Source: SVFI01 sp045546735 | GTDB taxonomy: Bacteria > Bacillota > Clostridia > Lachnospirales > Lachnospiraceae | Assembly (NCBI GenBank): GCA_045546735.1 | Contig: JAZQDJ010000063.1 | Coordinates: 1 to 13,022, forward strand | Length of the DNA stretch: 13,022 nucleotides | Direction of reading: 5' to 3' | Shown: positions 1 to 6,172 of the stretch, piece after piece | How the letters are laid out: each line of letters opens with the position of its first letter | Position numbering within the stretch: position 1 is the stretch's first letter | Notes under the pieces: model-generated | Databases searched by the model: none | What the model was told of the DNA's origin: nothing | What the model saw: only the letters and a program-made list of their open reading frames with translations | Made by a program: the position numbers and the translations under genes

Positions 1-605
1 GTATCAATAAATGTCTGTACTACTTCCGGCATCCCACCTATATAATAGTATTTCTTCAACAATTCAGTATACTTAGTTGAAAATGCATTCATCATTTCAT
101 AATCACCCGACTCAAGTAACTGTGCCAACTGACTTTCTCCCATTGCACAAACAAACTCATAAAAATTAAGCGGGTACAAATGCATAAAATCCACTTTCCC
201 TACCGGAAATGAAGTTCCTTGATGAAGTGCCACTCCAAGTAATGAGCCGGCTGCCATAATTGCATATTGTGGTGCATTCTCATAAAAATATTTCAAAGAA
301 GCTAATGCCTTTGGTGCTTCCTGAATTTCATCAAAAATAATGAGCGTATTTTCAGGATCAAAGTTTTTCCCATACTCAATTTTAATTGAAGAAATAATAC
401 GTGCTATATCAAAATCAATTTCAAACACTTTTTTCATAATTTCATTATTATCAAAATTAATATAAATTGTGTCTTTATAAAATCTTGCACCGAATTCCTT
501 CATGATCCAAGTCTTACCGACCTGTCTGGCACCTTGTATTATCAAAGGCTTTCTGTTTTTCTTATTATTCCACTTTTCAAGTTCTATAAATAGATTTCTT
601 TCCAT
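1..605 (-). CDS. AAA_14/DUF4143-type ATPase, C-terminus beyond window
   Basis: This reading frame is open from the ATG at 605 to the window edge, giving 201 codons without a stop, so only the N-terminal half is visible. Residues 25-32 are a Walker A loop (GARQVGKT) and 88-93 a hydrophobic Walker B strand (LIIFDE) followed by IQ. AAGSLLG at 118-124, SFPVGKV at 132-138 and a later YYIGGMPEVV are typical of the ATPases annotated AAA_14 plus DUF4143; the DUF4143 part should lie mostly outside the window. A GGAGG sequence 11 nt upstream supports the start. The family is widespread and often in many copies in gut Clostridia and Bacteroidetes, but its substrate and cell role are unsettled, so I assign none. 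The gene is AT-rich compared with its neighbours, which suggests acquisition. The family call is confident; the function is unknown. Confidence 0.88.
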   Translation of the reverse strand, partial: MERNLFIELEKWNNKKNRKPLIIQGARQVGKTWIMKEFGARFYKDTIYINFDNNEIMKKVFEIDFDIARIISSIKIEYGKNFDPENTLIIFDEIQEAPKALASLKYFYENAPQYAIMAAGSLLGVALHQGTSFPVGKVDFMHLYPLNFYEFVCAMGESQLAQLLESGDYEMMNAFSTKYTELLKKYYYIGGMPEVVQTFID

Positions 606-616
606 AAGTGATATCG

Positions 617-621
617 CCTCC
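617..621 (-). promoter_or_regulatory. Ribosome binding site of the ATPase gene
   Basis: GGAGG on the minus strand, 11 nt upstream of the ATG at 605. It fixes the start of a gene whose other end is not in the window. Confidence 0.7.
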
Positions 622-653
622 AATTTGTTGAATAACTCTCGTTCCTATTTATT

Positions 654-682
654 AGTCTAAACGATTCTTTAAACAATATCAA
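654..682 (-). promoter_or_regulatory. Possible sigma-A promoter of the ATPase gene
   Basis: TTGATA at 682-677 (5 of 6 matches to the -35 consensus), a 17-nt spacer, then TAGACT at 659-654 (4 of 6 matches to the -10 consensus). Transcription would start near 647, about 40 nt before the ATPase start codon. The first two bases of the -35 box belong to the last of the three 32-bp repeats, so a protein bound to the repeats would touch this promoter. This is a hand match in AT-rich DNA, where chance matches are common. Confidence 0.4.
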
Positions 683-761
683 CATTTTTAAGGTGACTTT
701 TTTATTGTTTTTTGCATTTTTAAGGCGATAATATGCCTTTCAATAACATTTTTAAGGTGAC
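681..761 (-). repeat. Three direct repeats with an exact 32-bp period
   Basis: The 14-bp core CATTTTTAAGGYGA (plus strand) occurs at 683-696, 715-728 and 747-760, so successive copies begin exactly 32 bp apart. The outer copies are identical over 17 bp (681-697 and 745-761); the middle copy differs at the Y position (C instead of T) and in its flanks. The array begins 8 bp after the spoIVB stop codon and ends at the possible -35 box of the ATPase gene. Thirty-two bp is close to three helical turns, so bound proteins would face the same side of the DNA. An operator or iteron-like array is one reading, tandem micro-ORFs another. No further copy is seen 32 bp to either side. Confidence 0.85.
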
Positions 762-769
762 ATTTTTTC

Positions 770-2038
770 TCAATGCCCCAACATCTCCTCAATAAATATC
801 CCATACCCCCGCGCCGAATCCTTCACCAGCACATGTGTCACGGCTCCGACCACTTTCCCGTTTTGGACAATCGGTGATCCACTCATCCCCTGCACAATCC
901 CTCCCGTCATGGCCAAAAGCTCCGGGTCTGTCACGGTTAACATAATTCCCCTGTTCTTTTCCGACGGATTATAAATCACATCATTGATTTCTATATCATA
1001 AAAAGCCGGAGCCTGCGAAAGACAACAGTAAATCTGCGCCGGGCCTATCTCAATTTCCTGTTTGAGTGCAACAGGATAAACAATGCAGTCCCCCAAAAAC
1101 TCTTTACCACGCTCTGTCTGCAAGTAGTCTTTTGACAAACTTCCGTAAATCCCCTCTGATGTATTATCCACAATTTTCCCCACATAGTCCGTCTCATCAA
1201 ATGTCATCACACCGGTCAGTTCTCCCGGCTGAGAATCCTGCGCCCTTTTTATTGCCAGAATATTCGTCTCATAAATACTTCCCTTTTTCAGAGCCATTAA
1301 ATCTCCGAGATCTGCATCATTGACTCCATGCCCGAGCGCCGCAAACTCTCCTTCCATTGTTATATAGCTGAGTGTTCCGATTCCCTGCGCACTGTCACGC
1401 ACCCATATCCCCAGTTTATATGTGCCCTCTTCATTTCTCTGAGGGCATACTTTCACCTTTGAAACTTGACCGCTGCGCAAAATTGTGAGTATCATCTCGC
1501 CGCCATCCGACCATTCAATCAGATTGACAAATTGACGTTTCCCAGCCACATCATTTCCGTTTACTTGCAAAACATTGTCTCCCGGCTGCAATATCCCCTC
1601 CGACGGCGAAACTTCTTCGCCCTTATAGTTTACATAACTACCTGTATCTATCACAAGAACCCCTTCTGTTTTTACAAAGATTCCGACAGGCATTCCGCTG
1701 ATTGCCACCTCTTTTCCGCTGACCACATCCAGAGTGACCGACTTAAGCGGTAAAAAACCCATATATTTCAAATCTACTGTGTACGATTCTTCTGCGCCGG
1801 GAACAATGCTCACTGTTGTTGACACCGGTGTTTCCACATAGGTTGAATCCGGCATTGCCATCGTCGCCGAAACCGGAACATGAAATGATATTTTTTCTTC
1901 CTCACCTTTCCTCAGAAAAATCGTATCCGGAACAGATGCAACCACATAATTTTTATATACAAATACCATCGCAAAACCACAGGCAATCAGCATAAGAACC
2001 AAACATCTTCTGTAATATGAGAGTCTTCTGTTTTCCAT
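770..2038 (-). CDS. spoIVB: SpoIVB peptidase (stage IV sporulation protein B)
   Basis: SpoIVB is the serine protease made in the forespore that cuts SpoIVFA and so releases processing of pro-sigma-K in the mother cell. The 422-residue protein is close to the B. subtilis length. It has a short basic N-terminus, one membrane segment at about 12-28, a PDZ region at about 115-195 and the S55 peptidase domain from about 215 to the end. The likely catalytic triad is His237 in ALGHGVND, Asp371 in TVTDPELL and Ser386 in QGMSGSPI. The Asp-to-Ser spacing of 15 equals that I recall for B. subtilis (D363, S378), and His is one position away from H236. AGGAG lies 7 nt before the ATG. A strong terminator separates the gene from recN, so it should be its own transcription unit, probably forespore specific; I could not find a convincing sigma-F/G promoter. 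Confidence 0.97.
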   Translation of the reverse strand: MENRRLSYYRRCLVLMLIACGFAMVFVYKNYVVASVPDTIFLRKGEEEKISFHVPVSATMAMPDSTYVETPVSTTVSIVPGAEESYTVDLKYMGFLPLKSVTLDVVSGKEVAISGMPVGIFVKTEGVLVIDTGSYVNYKGEEVSPSEGILQPGDNVLQVNGNDVAGKRQFVNLIEWSDGGEMILTILRSGQVSKVKVCPQRNEEGTYKLGIWVRDSAQGIGTLSYITMEGEFAALGHGVNDADLGDLMALKKGSIYETNILAIKRAQDSQPGELTGVMTFDETDYVGKIVDNTSEGIYGSLSKDYLQTERGKEFLGDCIVYPVALKQEIEIGPAQIYCCLSQAPAFYDIEINDVIYNPSEKNRGIMLTVTDPELLAMTGGIVQGMSGSPIVQNGKVVGAVTHVLVKDSARGYGIFIEEMLGH

Positions 2039-2062
2039 TCCGATGCTCCTTTCTTTCCAAAC

Positions 2063-2096
2063 AAAAAATACCAGGCAGATTTCTCTACCTAGTATT
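2063..2096 (-). terminator. Intrinsic terminator after recN
   Basis: On the minus strand the 13-nt arm AATACTAGGTAGA (2096-2084) pairs with TCTGCCTGGTATT (2079-2067) through 13 pairs, two of them G-T, closing a GAAA tetraloop, and runs into six T (2068-2063). It starts about 20 nt after the recN stop codon. The T run ends only about 25 nt before the spoIVB start codon. Confidence 0.88.
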
Positions 2097-2118
2097 TGTG
2101 ATTTGTCAAGAAAATAAA

Positions 2119-3807
2119 TTAGTATTGTTTTGCATGAATTGCCATTTCTTTCAATTCACGCGCATTGCTCATAACCGCATCGGTAACAGTGTCTCCGCCG
2201 AGAAGTCTTGCAATTTCACCGAGCATTCCGTCCTCTGAGAGCGCAGTCAGCGTTGTTTTTGTCCGCTCCGCTGTCTGCTGTTTTTCAATCATAAAATGAT
2301 GATCGGCCATCGCCGCAATCTGCGGAAGATGCGTAATGCAAATCACCTGATGATGTTTGCCGAGCACATCGAGTTTCTCGGAAACCTTCCATGCTGTCTT
2401 ACCGCTGATACCGGCATCAATCTCATCAAAAATCAGCGACTCAATCTCATCCTGATCTGCAAGCACGGTTTTCAGCGCAAGCATAATTCTCGAAAGTTCA
2501 CCGCCGCTTGCCACTTGAGAAAGCGGTTTTAAATTCTCTCCGGCATTTAACGAAATCATAAACCGCACATAATCCGCACCGTTTTTGGAAAGATTTTTTT
2601 CATCCTCCGTCACTTCGATTACAAATCTCGCATATGGGAAATTCAGTTCCAAAAGTGCTTCCTGCATGCTCTTTTCAAGAATCTGCGCCTGTTTTTCACG
2701 GATTGTATGCACTTTGCTGCAAAGACTCATGAGTTCTGTGTAAAGCATTTCTTTTTGCCCGGCAAGTTCTGCTTTATACTGCTCAAAATCTTCAAATTTA
2801 TGCAAATACTCCGCTTTTTCCTGTGCATAGGAAAGAATTTCCTCTATCGTATTTCCGTATTTCGTTTTCAAATGATTGATGATATCTAAACGCTCTTTGG
2901 TATACACATATGTCTCACCATCCATCTCAAGGCTGTCCGCATAATGTGTAAGGAATCTGCTTGCCTCGCGGATAAGATCCTCTGCCGCCGCCAGTTGCTG
3001 CGCCGCTTCGTCAAGTTCTTCATCAAAAACTTTTGCGTCATTCACACTCTTAAGAGCACGGCCGATTAATGTCTGCGCATTTTCATTTTCATAATTGTCA
3101 AGGCAATGTGCTGCCAAAGAAACCGATTCTCCGATTGTCTTAATATTTTCCATACGGCGGAATGCTTCTTCAAGTTCTGTATCTTCCCCCTCTTTTAACT
3201 GCGCCTCTTCAATTTCCTTGTACTCAAACTGAGCAAGTGCAATCTCACGGTCTTTAGACGCATCCTCTTCCATCGCCTTTGCCAGTTCTTTTTCCGCCTC
3301 TTTGTACTTTATGTAAACCTCTGCTACCTTCTCTTTTATTTCTGAAAGTCCGTCTGCTGCATACAAATCCAGCACTTCCATATGTTTTCTTTCGTTTAAA
3401 AGCGACTGATGTTCATGCTGACCGTGAATGTCAATCAGAACAGACGCAGCTTCTTTCAGCATCTTGCCCGGAACGCTTTCACCGTTGATTCTGCAACTGC
3501 TCTTGCCCGGCATAATCCGGCGCGTGAGAACTACCTTTCCTTCTTCGTCAGGAAAAATTTCCAACTCTTTTAATTCCTGCACGGCTTTTTTGCCCCGCAC
3601 ATCAAAAACCAGTTCCACATAGGCGTACTCCGCCCCCTGACGGATCAGATTCTTATCCGCCTTAGCTCCGAGGGCGAGATTGATGGAATCAATCAATATG
3701 GATTTTCCGGCACCTGTCTCTCCGGTCAGAATGTTAAGTCCGTCATCAAACTCAACCTCCGCCTCATCCATAAGTGCCACGTTTTTTACTACGAGTCTTT
3801 CTAACAT
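2119..3807 (-). CDS. recN: DNA repair protein RecN
   Basis: RecN is an SMC-like ATPase that gathers early at double-strand breaks and helps recombinational repair. From the chosen start the protein has 562 residues, normal for the family. Visible motifs are Walker A GETGAGKS at 29-36, the DIHGQHEHQ stretch at about 126-134, long charged coiled-coil segments at about 150-400, the ABC signature ASGGELSR at 433-440, Walker B with LIFDEIDAGISG at 458-469 and ITHLPQ at 491-496. The frame is open upstream to a TTG at 3924, but those 39 extra residues are hydrophobic and unlike RecN, whereas MLERLVV is the standard beginning and has AGGAG 13 nt upstream. The gene stands between two terminators, so it is probably transcribed alone. 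Confidence 0.97.
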   Translation of the reverse strand: MLERLVVKNVALMDEAEVEFDDGLNILTGETGAGKSILIDSINLALGAKADKNLIRQGAEYAYVELVFDVRGKKAVQELKELEIFPDEEGKVVLTRRIMPGKSSCRINGESVPGKMLKEAASVLIDIHGQHEHQSLLNERKHMEVLDLYAADGLSEIKEKVAEVYIKYKEAEKELAKAMEEDASKDREIALAQFEYKEIEEAQLKEGEDTELEEAFRRMENIKTIGESVSLAAHCLDNYENENAQTLIGRALKSVNDAKVFDEELDEAAQQLAAAEDLIREASRFLTHYADSLEMDGETYVYTKERLDIINHLKTKYGNTIEEILSYAQEKAEYLHKFEDFEQYKAELAGQKEMLYTELMSLCSKVHTIREKQAQILEKSMQEALLELNFPYARFVIEVTEDEKNLSKNGADYVRFMISLNAGENLKPLSQVASGGELSRIMLALKTVLADQDEIESLIFDEIDAGISGKTAWKVSEKLDVLGKHHQVICITHLPQIAAMADHHFMIEKQQTAERTKTTLTALSEDGMLGEIARLLGGDTVTDAVMSNARELKEMAIHAKQY

Positions 3808-3820
3808 AAATATATAATTT

Positions 3821-3825
3821 CTCCT
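3821..3825 (-). promoter_or_regulatory. Ribosome binding site deciding the recN start
   Basis: AGGAG (within AAGGAG) on the minus strand, 13 nt before the ATG at 3807. The spacing is slightly long, but it supports this ATG over the upstream in-frame TTG at 3924. Confidence 0.65.
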
Positions 3826-3984
3826 TATTCTTGGGATAATATAGGAAACAAATACGATTTGGCTGATTGTATGAAAAAAATGAATTATAAAATAATATAA
3901 AACATATTTTCTCTGTTCCTGCAAGTAATTTTTTTAAAAGATCGTGGAAAATATCTTCCGTTTTCCGCTCATTGGATAGAAAAC
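3826..3984 (-). promoter_or_regulatory. AT-rich recN leader and promoter region
   Basis: This non-coding stretch between the argR terminator and recN must hold the recN promoter. The best hand match is TTGCAG at 3924-3919 with TTTATA at 3901-3896 (17-nt spacer) or TATATT at 3899-3894 (19-nt spacer); a perfect TATAAT at 3889-3884 has no partner -35 box. A small hairpin (GGAAAA 3966-3961 with TTTTCC 3951-3946) lies further upstream. I see no LexA-type palindrome of the form GAAC-N4-GTTC. The exact promoter is uncertain. Confidence 0.35.
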
Positions 3985-4020
3985 AAAAAACAGCAGATAC
4001 CGCCCATCCGATATCTGCCG
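3985..4020 (-). terminator. Intrinsic terminator after argR, end of the operon
   Basis: On the minus strand CGGCAGATA (4020-4012) pairs with TATCTGCTG (3999-3991) over nine pairs with one G-T; two more inner pairs (T-G, C-G) extend the stem around an 8-nt loop. Six T follow at 3990-3985. It begins 9 nt after the argR stop codon. Confidence 0.88.
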
Positions 4021-4029
4021 CTACGGTAC

Positions 4030-4479
4030 TTATTCCAATAACATCATAATTTGATTCATAATACTTTTCGTATCTTCCACAGAACGGATGGCCATCATAA
4101 TCGTGTCATCCCCTGCAATGGAACCGACAATTTCCGGATACTTTAAATTGTCAATCGCTGCTGCCACCGCCATCGCCATTCCGGAAACTGTTTTTACAAC
4201 AAGTATATTCTGTGCCATGTCCATCGAAACAAATCCTTCCTTGAGGACATTGACATACTTTGCAGACAGATGCTTTTCGTCGTTGCGCAAAAGGACATAC
4301 TTCTGATGTCCGTTCCCCGCCGGGACTTTCGAAAGCTTGAGTGCCTTGATGTCGCGCGAAACTGTTGCCTGTGTCACGTCAAATCCGGCATCAATCAAAA
4401 GCTGCGCCAGTTCCTGCTGTGTCTCGACATTCTGTCTCTCTATGATTTTAATAATTTCTGCCTGTCTGCCTTTTTTCAT
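4030..4479 (-). CDS. argR: Arginine repressor ArgR/AhrC
   Basis: ArgR is a hexameric, arginine-dependent DNA-binding protein that represses arginine synthesis genes and, in Bacillus, activates catabolism. The 149 residues match the family length. The N-terminal winged helix-turn-helix covers about 1-65, with the recognition segment VTQATVSRDIKAL at 35-47. The C-terminal domain for trimer formation and arginine binding contains SIAGDDTIMMA at 120-130, including the GDDT turn at 123-126. The ATG lies 2 nt beyond the nadK stop codon and has only a weak ribosome binding site, so translational coupling is likely. It is the last gene of the operon. No arginine genes lie in this window and no ARG box was recognised, so it presumably acts at distant sites. 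Confidence 0.96.
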   Translation of the reverse strand: MKKGRQAEIIKIIERQNVETQQELAQLLIDAGFDVTQATVSRDIKALKLSKVPAGNGHQKYVLLRNDEKHLSAKYVNVLKEGFVSMDMAQNILVVKTVSGMAMAVAAAIDNLKYPEIVGSIAGDDTIMMAIRSVEDTKSIMNQIMMLLE

Positions 4480-4481
4480 TC

Positions 4482-5351
4482 TTAATTCTCACTCATCTTT
4501 TTATGCAGTGTTTCAAGGAAACTTACCTTGCTGATATGTATCAGTTTGGTCGTCTGCTCCGATCTGCGCACAAACACGCGGTCACCTGTTGTAAGGCGCT
4601 GCGTAAGTCCGCCGTCAAAGTTAATCTCTGCCTCCTGCACGCTGCCGCCTCTTCCGCAGTCAATGCGTACTTCTATCGTGTCATTTGCCGAAAGCACAAT
4701 ACTTCTTGTATTGAGCGTATGCGGACAAATCGGAGTCATAATCATAAGCTGCGAACTCGGCAGCGCAATCGGACCTCCTGCCGAAAGATTGTATCCGGTC
4801 GAACCTGTCGGTGTAGACACAATCATACCGTCCGCCTGGTAACTGTTGAGTTTCTGTCCGTTGACACTCACCTCATAGGACAGCACCATCAAATGTCCGA
4901 AACGGTTTACTACCACATCATTGAGTGCATGCGCTCTGCAAAGTTCTTCCCCGTCGCGTACCACACTTCCGACGAGCATCATGCGTTCCTCAATCTCATA
5001 CTCATCGCGGAGCAGATGTTCAAGTGCTTCCTCAATCCCTGCTTTCTCTACCTCTGCCAGATAGCCGAGTGTTCCGAGATTGATTCCGAGAAGCGGAACT
5101 GAAAGTTGCATGGTATCTCTTGCCGTCTGCAAGAGCGTTCCGTCGCCGCCGAGTACAAGCACACAGTCCGTATCCTCCGGAATGTGAAGCGGATTGTATT
5201 CCGAACTCTCTTTTCCCGTATATTTTGGCGCATTTTCCCTTGCTAGTACAGTCACCTTACTACCGCGCTCTTTTAAAAATTCACATATGTAATTCGTTGT
5301 CTCAAGTTCCGGATCTTTGGTCCGGTTCGTTACAATGTAAAATTTGTTCAT
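4482..5351 (-). CDS. nadK: NAD kinase
   Basis: NadK phosphorylates NAD to NADP, feeding NADPH-dependent biosynthesis. From the ATG at 5351 it has 289 residues, normal for the family. GGDGT at 68-72 is the phosphate-binding motif, ALNDVVV lies at 142-148, and the nucleotide-binding core DGMIVSTPTGSTGYNLSAGG spans 174-193. The frame is open 14 codons further upstream inside tlyA, but MNKFYIVTNR is the usual beginning and the ATG forms an ATGA overlap with the tlyA stop codon. The ribosome binding site is weak (GGAA about 8 nt upstream), so translation probably depends on ribosomes finishing tlyA. argR follows after 2 nt. Confidence 0.96.
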   Translation of the reverse strand: MNKFYIVTNRTKDPELETTNYICEFLKERGSKVTVLARENAPKYTGKESSEYNPLHIPEDTDCVLVLGGDGTLLQTARDTMQLSVPLLGINLGTLGYLAEVEKAGIEEALEHLLRDEYEIEERMMLVGSVVRDGEELCRAHALNDVVVNRFGHLMVLSYEVSVNGQKLNSYQADGMIVSTPTGSTGYNLSAGGPIALPSSQLMIMTPICPHTLNTRSIVLSANDTIEVRIDCGRGGSVQEAEINFDGGLTQRLTTGDRVFVRRSEQTTKLIHISKVSFLETLHKKMSEN

Positions 5352-6154
5352 GAAAGTGTTCCGTGAGCTTTTGCCGACACCTCTTCTACCCATGAAAGCG
5401 GAGCCGTCTGCTCTTTTCCTGTCTCTTTTTGCATATACAACAGATACTCTATATTTCCTTCCGGACCTTTAATCGGAGAATAATCAAGTCCCAGAATATG
5501 AAATCCCGTCTGTGCGGCAAATGTCATGATTTTCTCCATCACTTCACGGTGCACGGCAATATCCGTCACAACACCCTTTTTGCCGACTTTTTCTTTTCCC
5601 GCCTCAAACTGCGGCTTAATCAGACATACCATCTGACCGCCCTCTTTTAAAAGAGCATACGCCGGCGGTAAGATTTTTGTCAAAGAGATAAACGATACGT
5701 CGCATGACGCAAAATCGACTTTCTCACCGAGGGAATTTTCTTCCATATATCGGAAATTTGTCTTTTCCATGCAAACCACACGCTCATCATTACGAAGTTT
5801 CCAGTCAAGCTGTCCGTGTCCGACATCGACCGCATATACTTTCGATGCACCGTTTTGCAGCATACAGTCGGTAAAACCACCGGTTGAGGCACCGATATCC
5901 AGACAGGTACATCCACTCACATCAATCGGAAAAACCTCGAGTGCTTTTTCCAATTTGAGTCCGCCTCTGCTGACATAGCGAAGTGTGGCACCTCTGACTT
6001 CTATTTTTATTTTTTCTTCCTCAAACATCGTTCCTGCCTTGTCTTCCTTCTGTCCGTCCACATAGACGATTCCGGACATGAGAATGGCTTTCGCCTTCTC
6101 TCTCGACGGGGCAAATCCCTGTTTGACCAAAAGAACATCCAGTCTTTCTTTCAT
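5348..6154 (-). CDS. tlyA: TlyA family rRNA 2'-O-methyltransferase
   Basis: TlyA proteins add 2'-O-methyl groups to rRNA cytidines (16S C1409 and 23S C1920 in mycobacteria), which affects capreomycin sensitivity; the old label hemolysin is misleading. The 268-residue protein has an N-terminal S4 RNA-binding domain (about 1-60), the linker YVSRGGLKLEKAL, and an FtsJ-like SAM domain with LDIGASTGGFTD at 85-96. The catalytic K-D-K-E set is probably Lys67, Asp152 (CDVSF), Lys180 (IKPQFEAG) and Glu236 (GNIEYL), each two positions from the residues I recall for M. tuberculosis TlyA. AGAGGA lies about 5 nt before the ATG, and dxs ends 18 nt upstream. The rRNA target in this organism is inferred. Confidence 0.94.
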   Translation of the reverse strand: MKERLDVLLVKQGFAPSREKAKAILMSGIVYVDGQKEDKAGTMFEEEKIKIEVRGATLRYVSRGGLKLEKALEVFPIDVSGCTCLDIGASTGGFTDCMLQNGASKVYAVDVGHGQLDWKLRNDERVVCMEKTNFRYMEENSLGEKVDFASCDVSFISLTKILPPAYALLKEGGQMVCLIKPQFEAGKEKVGKKGVVTDIAVHREVMEKIMTFAAQTGFHILGLDYSPIKGPEGNIEYLLYMQKETGKEQTAPLSWVEEVSAKAHGTLS

Positions 6155-6172
6155 AGTTTCCTCTTGCTTTGC

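Noticed and set aside
722..741. Terminator for spoIVB formed by the middle repeat (AAGGC with GCCTT)
   Set aside because: The stem has only five pairs with an 8-nt loop and no T run follows on the minus strand.
681..761. CRISPR array
   Set aside because: Only three short repeats, 14-17 bp, with 15-18-bp gaps that resemble each other in part, and no cas genes. This is not a repeat-spacer array.
2039..2160. Sigma-F/G promoter for spoIVB
   Set aside because: AATACTA occurs twice near the expected -10 position, but no matching -35 element lies at suitable spacing, so I do not annotate a promoter.
3808..3924. N-terminal extension of RecN by 39 residues from a TTG
   Set aside because: The extra residues are hydrophobic and unlike RecN, the region has promoter-like AT-rich sequence, and MLERLVV with AGGAG upstream is the standard start.
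3808..3984. LexA operator before recN
   Set aside because: GAAC and GTTT occur near 3918-3903 but with the wrong spacing for the palindrome.
4503..5102. 199-codon plus-strand ORF opposite nadK
   Set aside because: Antisense shadow of nadK with no recognisable protein features.
5352..5393. N-terminal extension of NadK by 14 residues
   Set aside because: It lies inside tlyA; the ATG at 5351 in an ATGA overlap gives the normal NadK beginning.
5348..6154. Hemolysin function for TlyA
   Set aside because: The S4 plus FtsJ-like methyltransferase layout and the K-D-K-E set point to rRNA methylation; the hemolysin label is historical.
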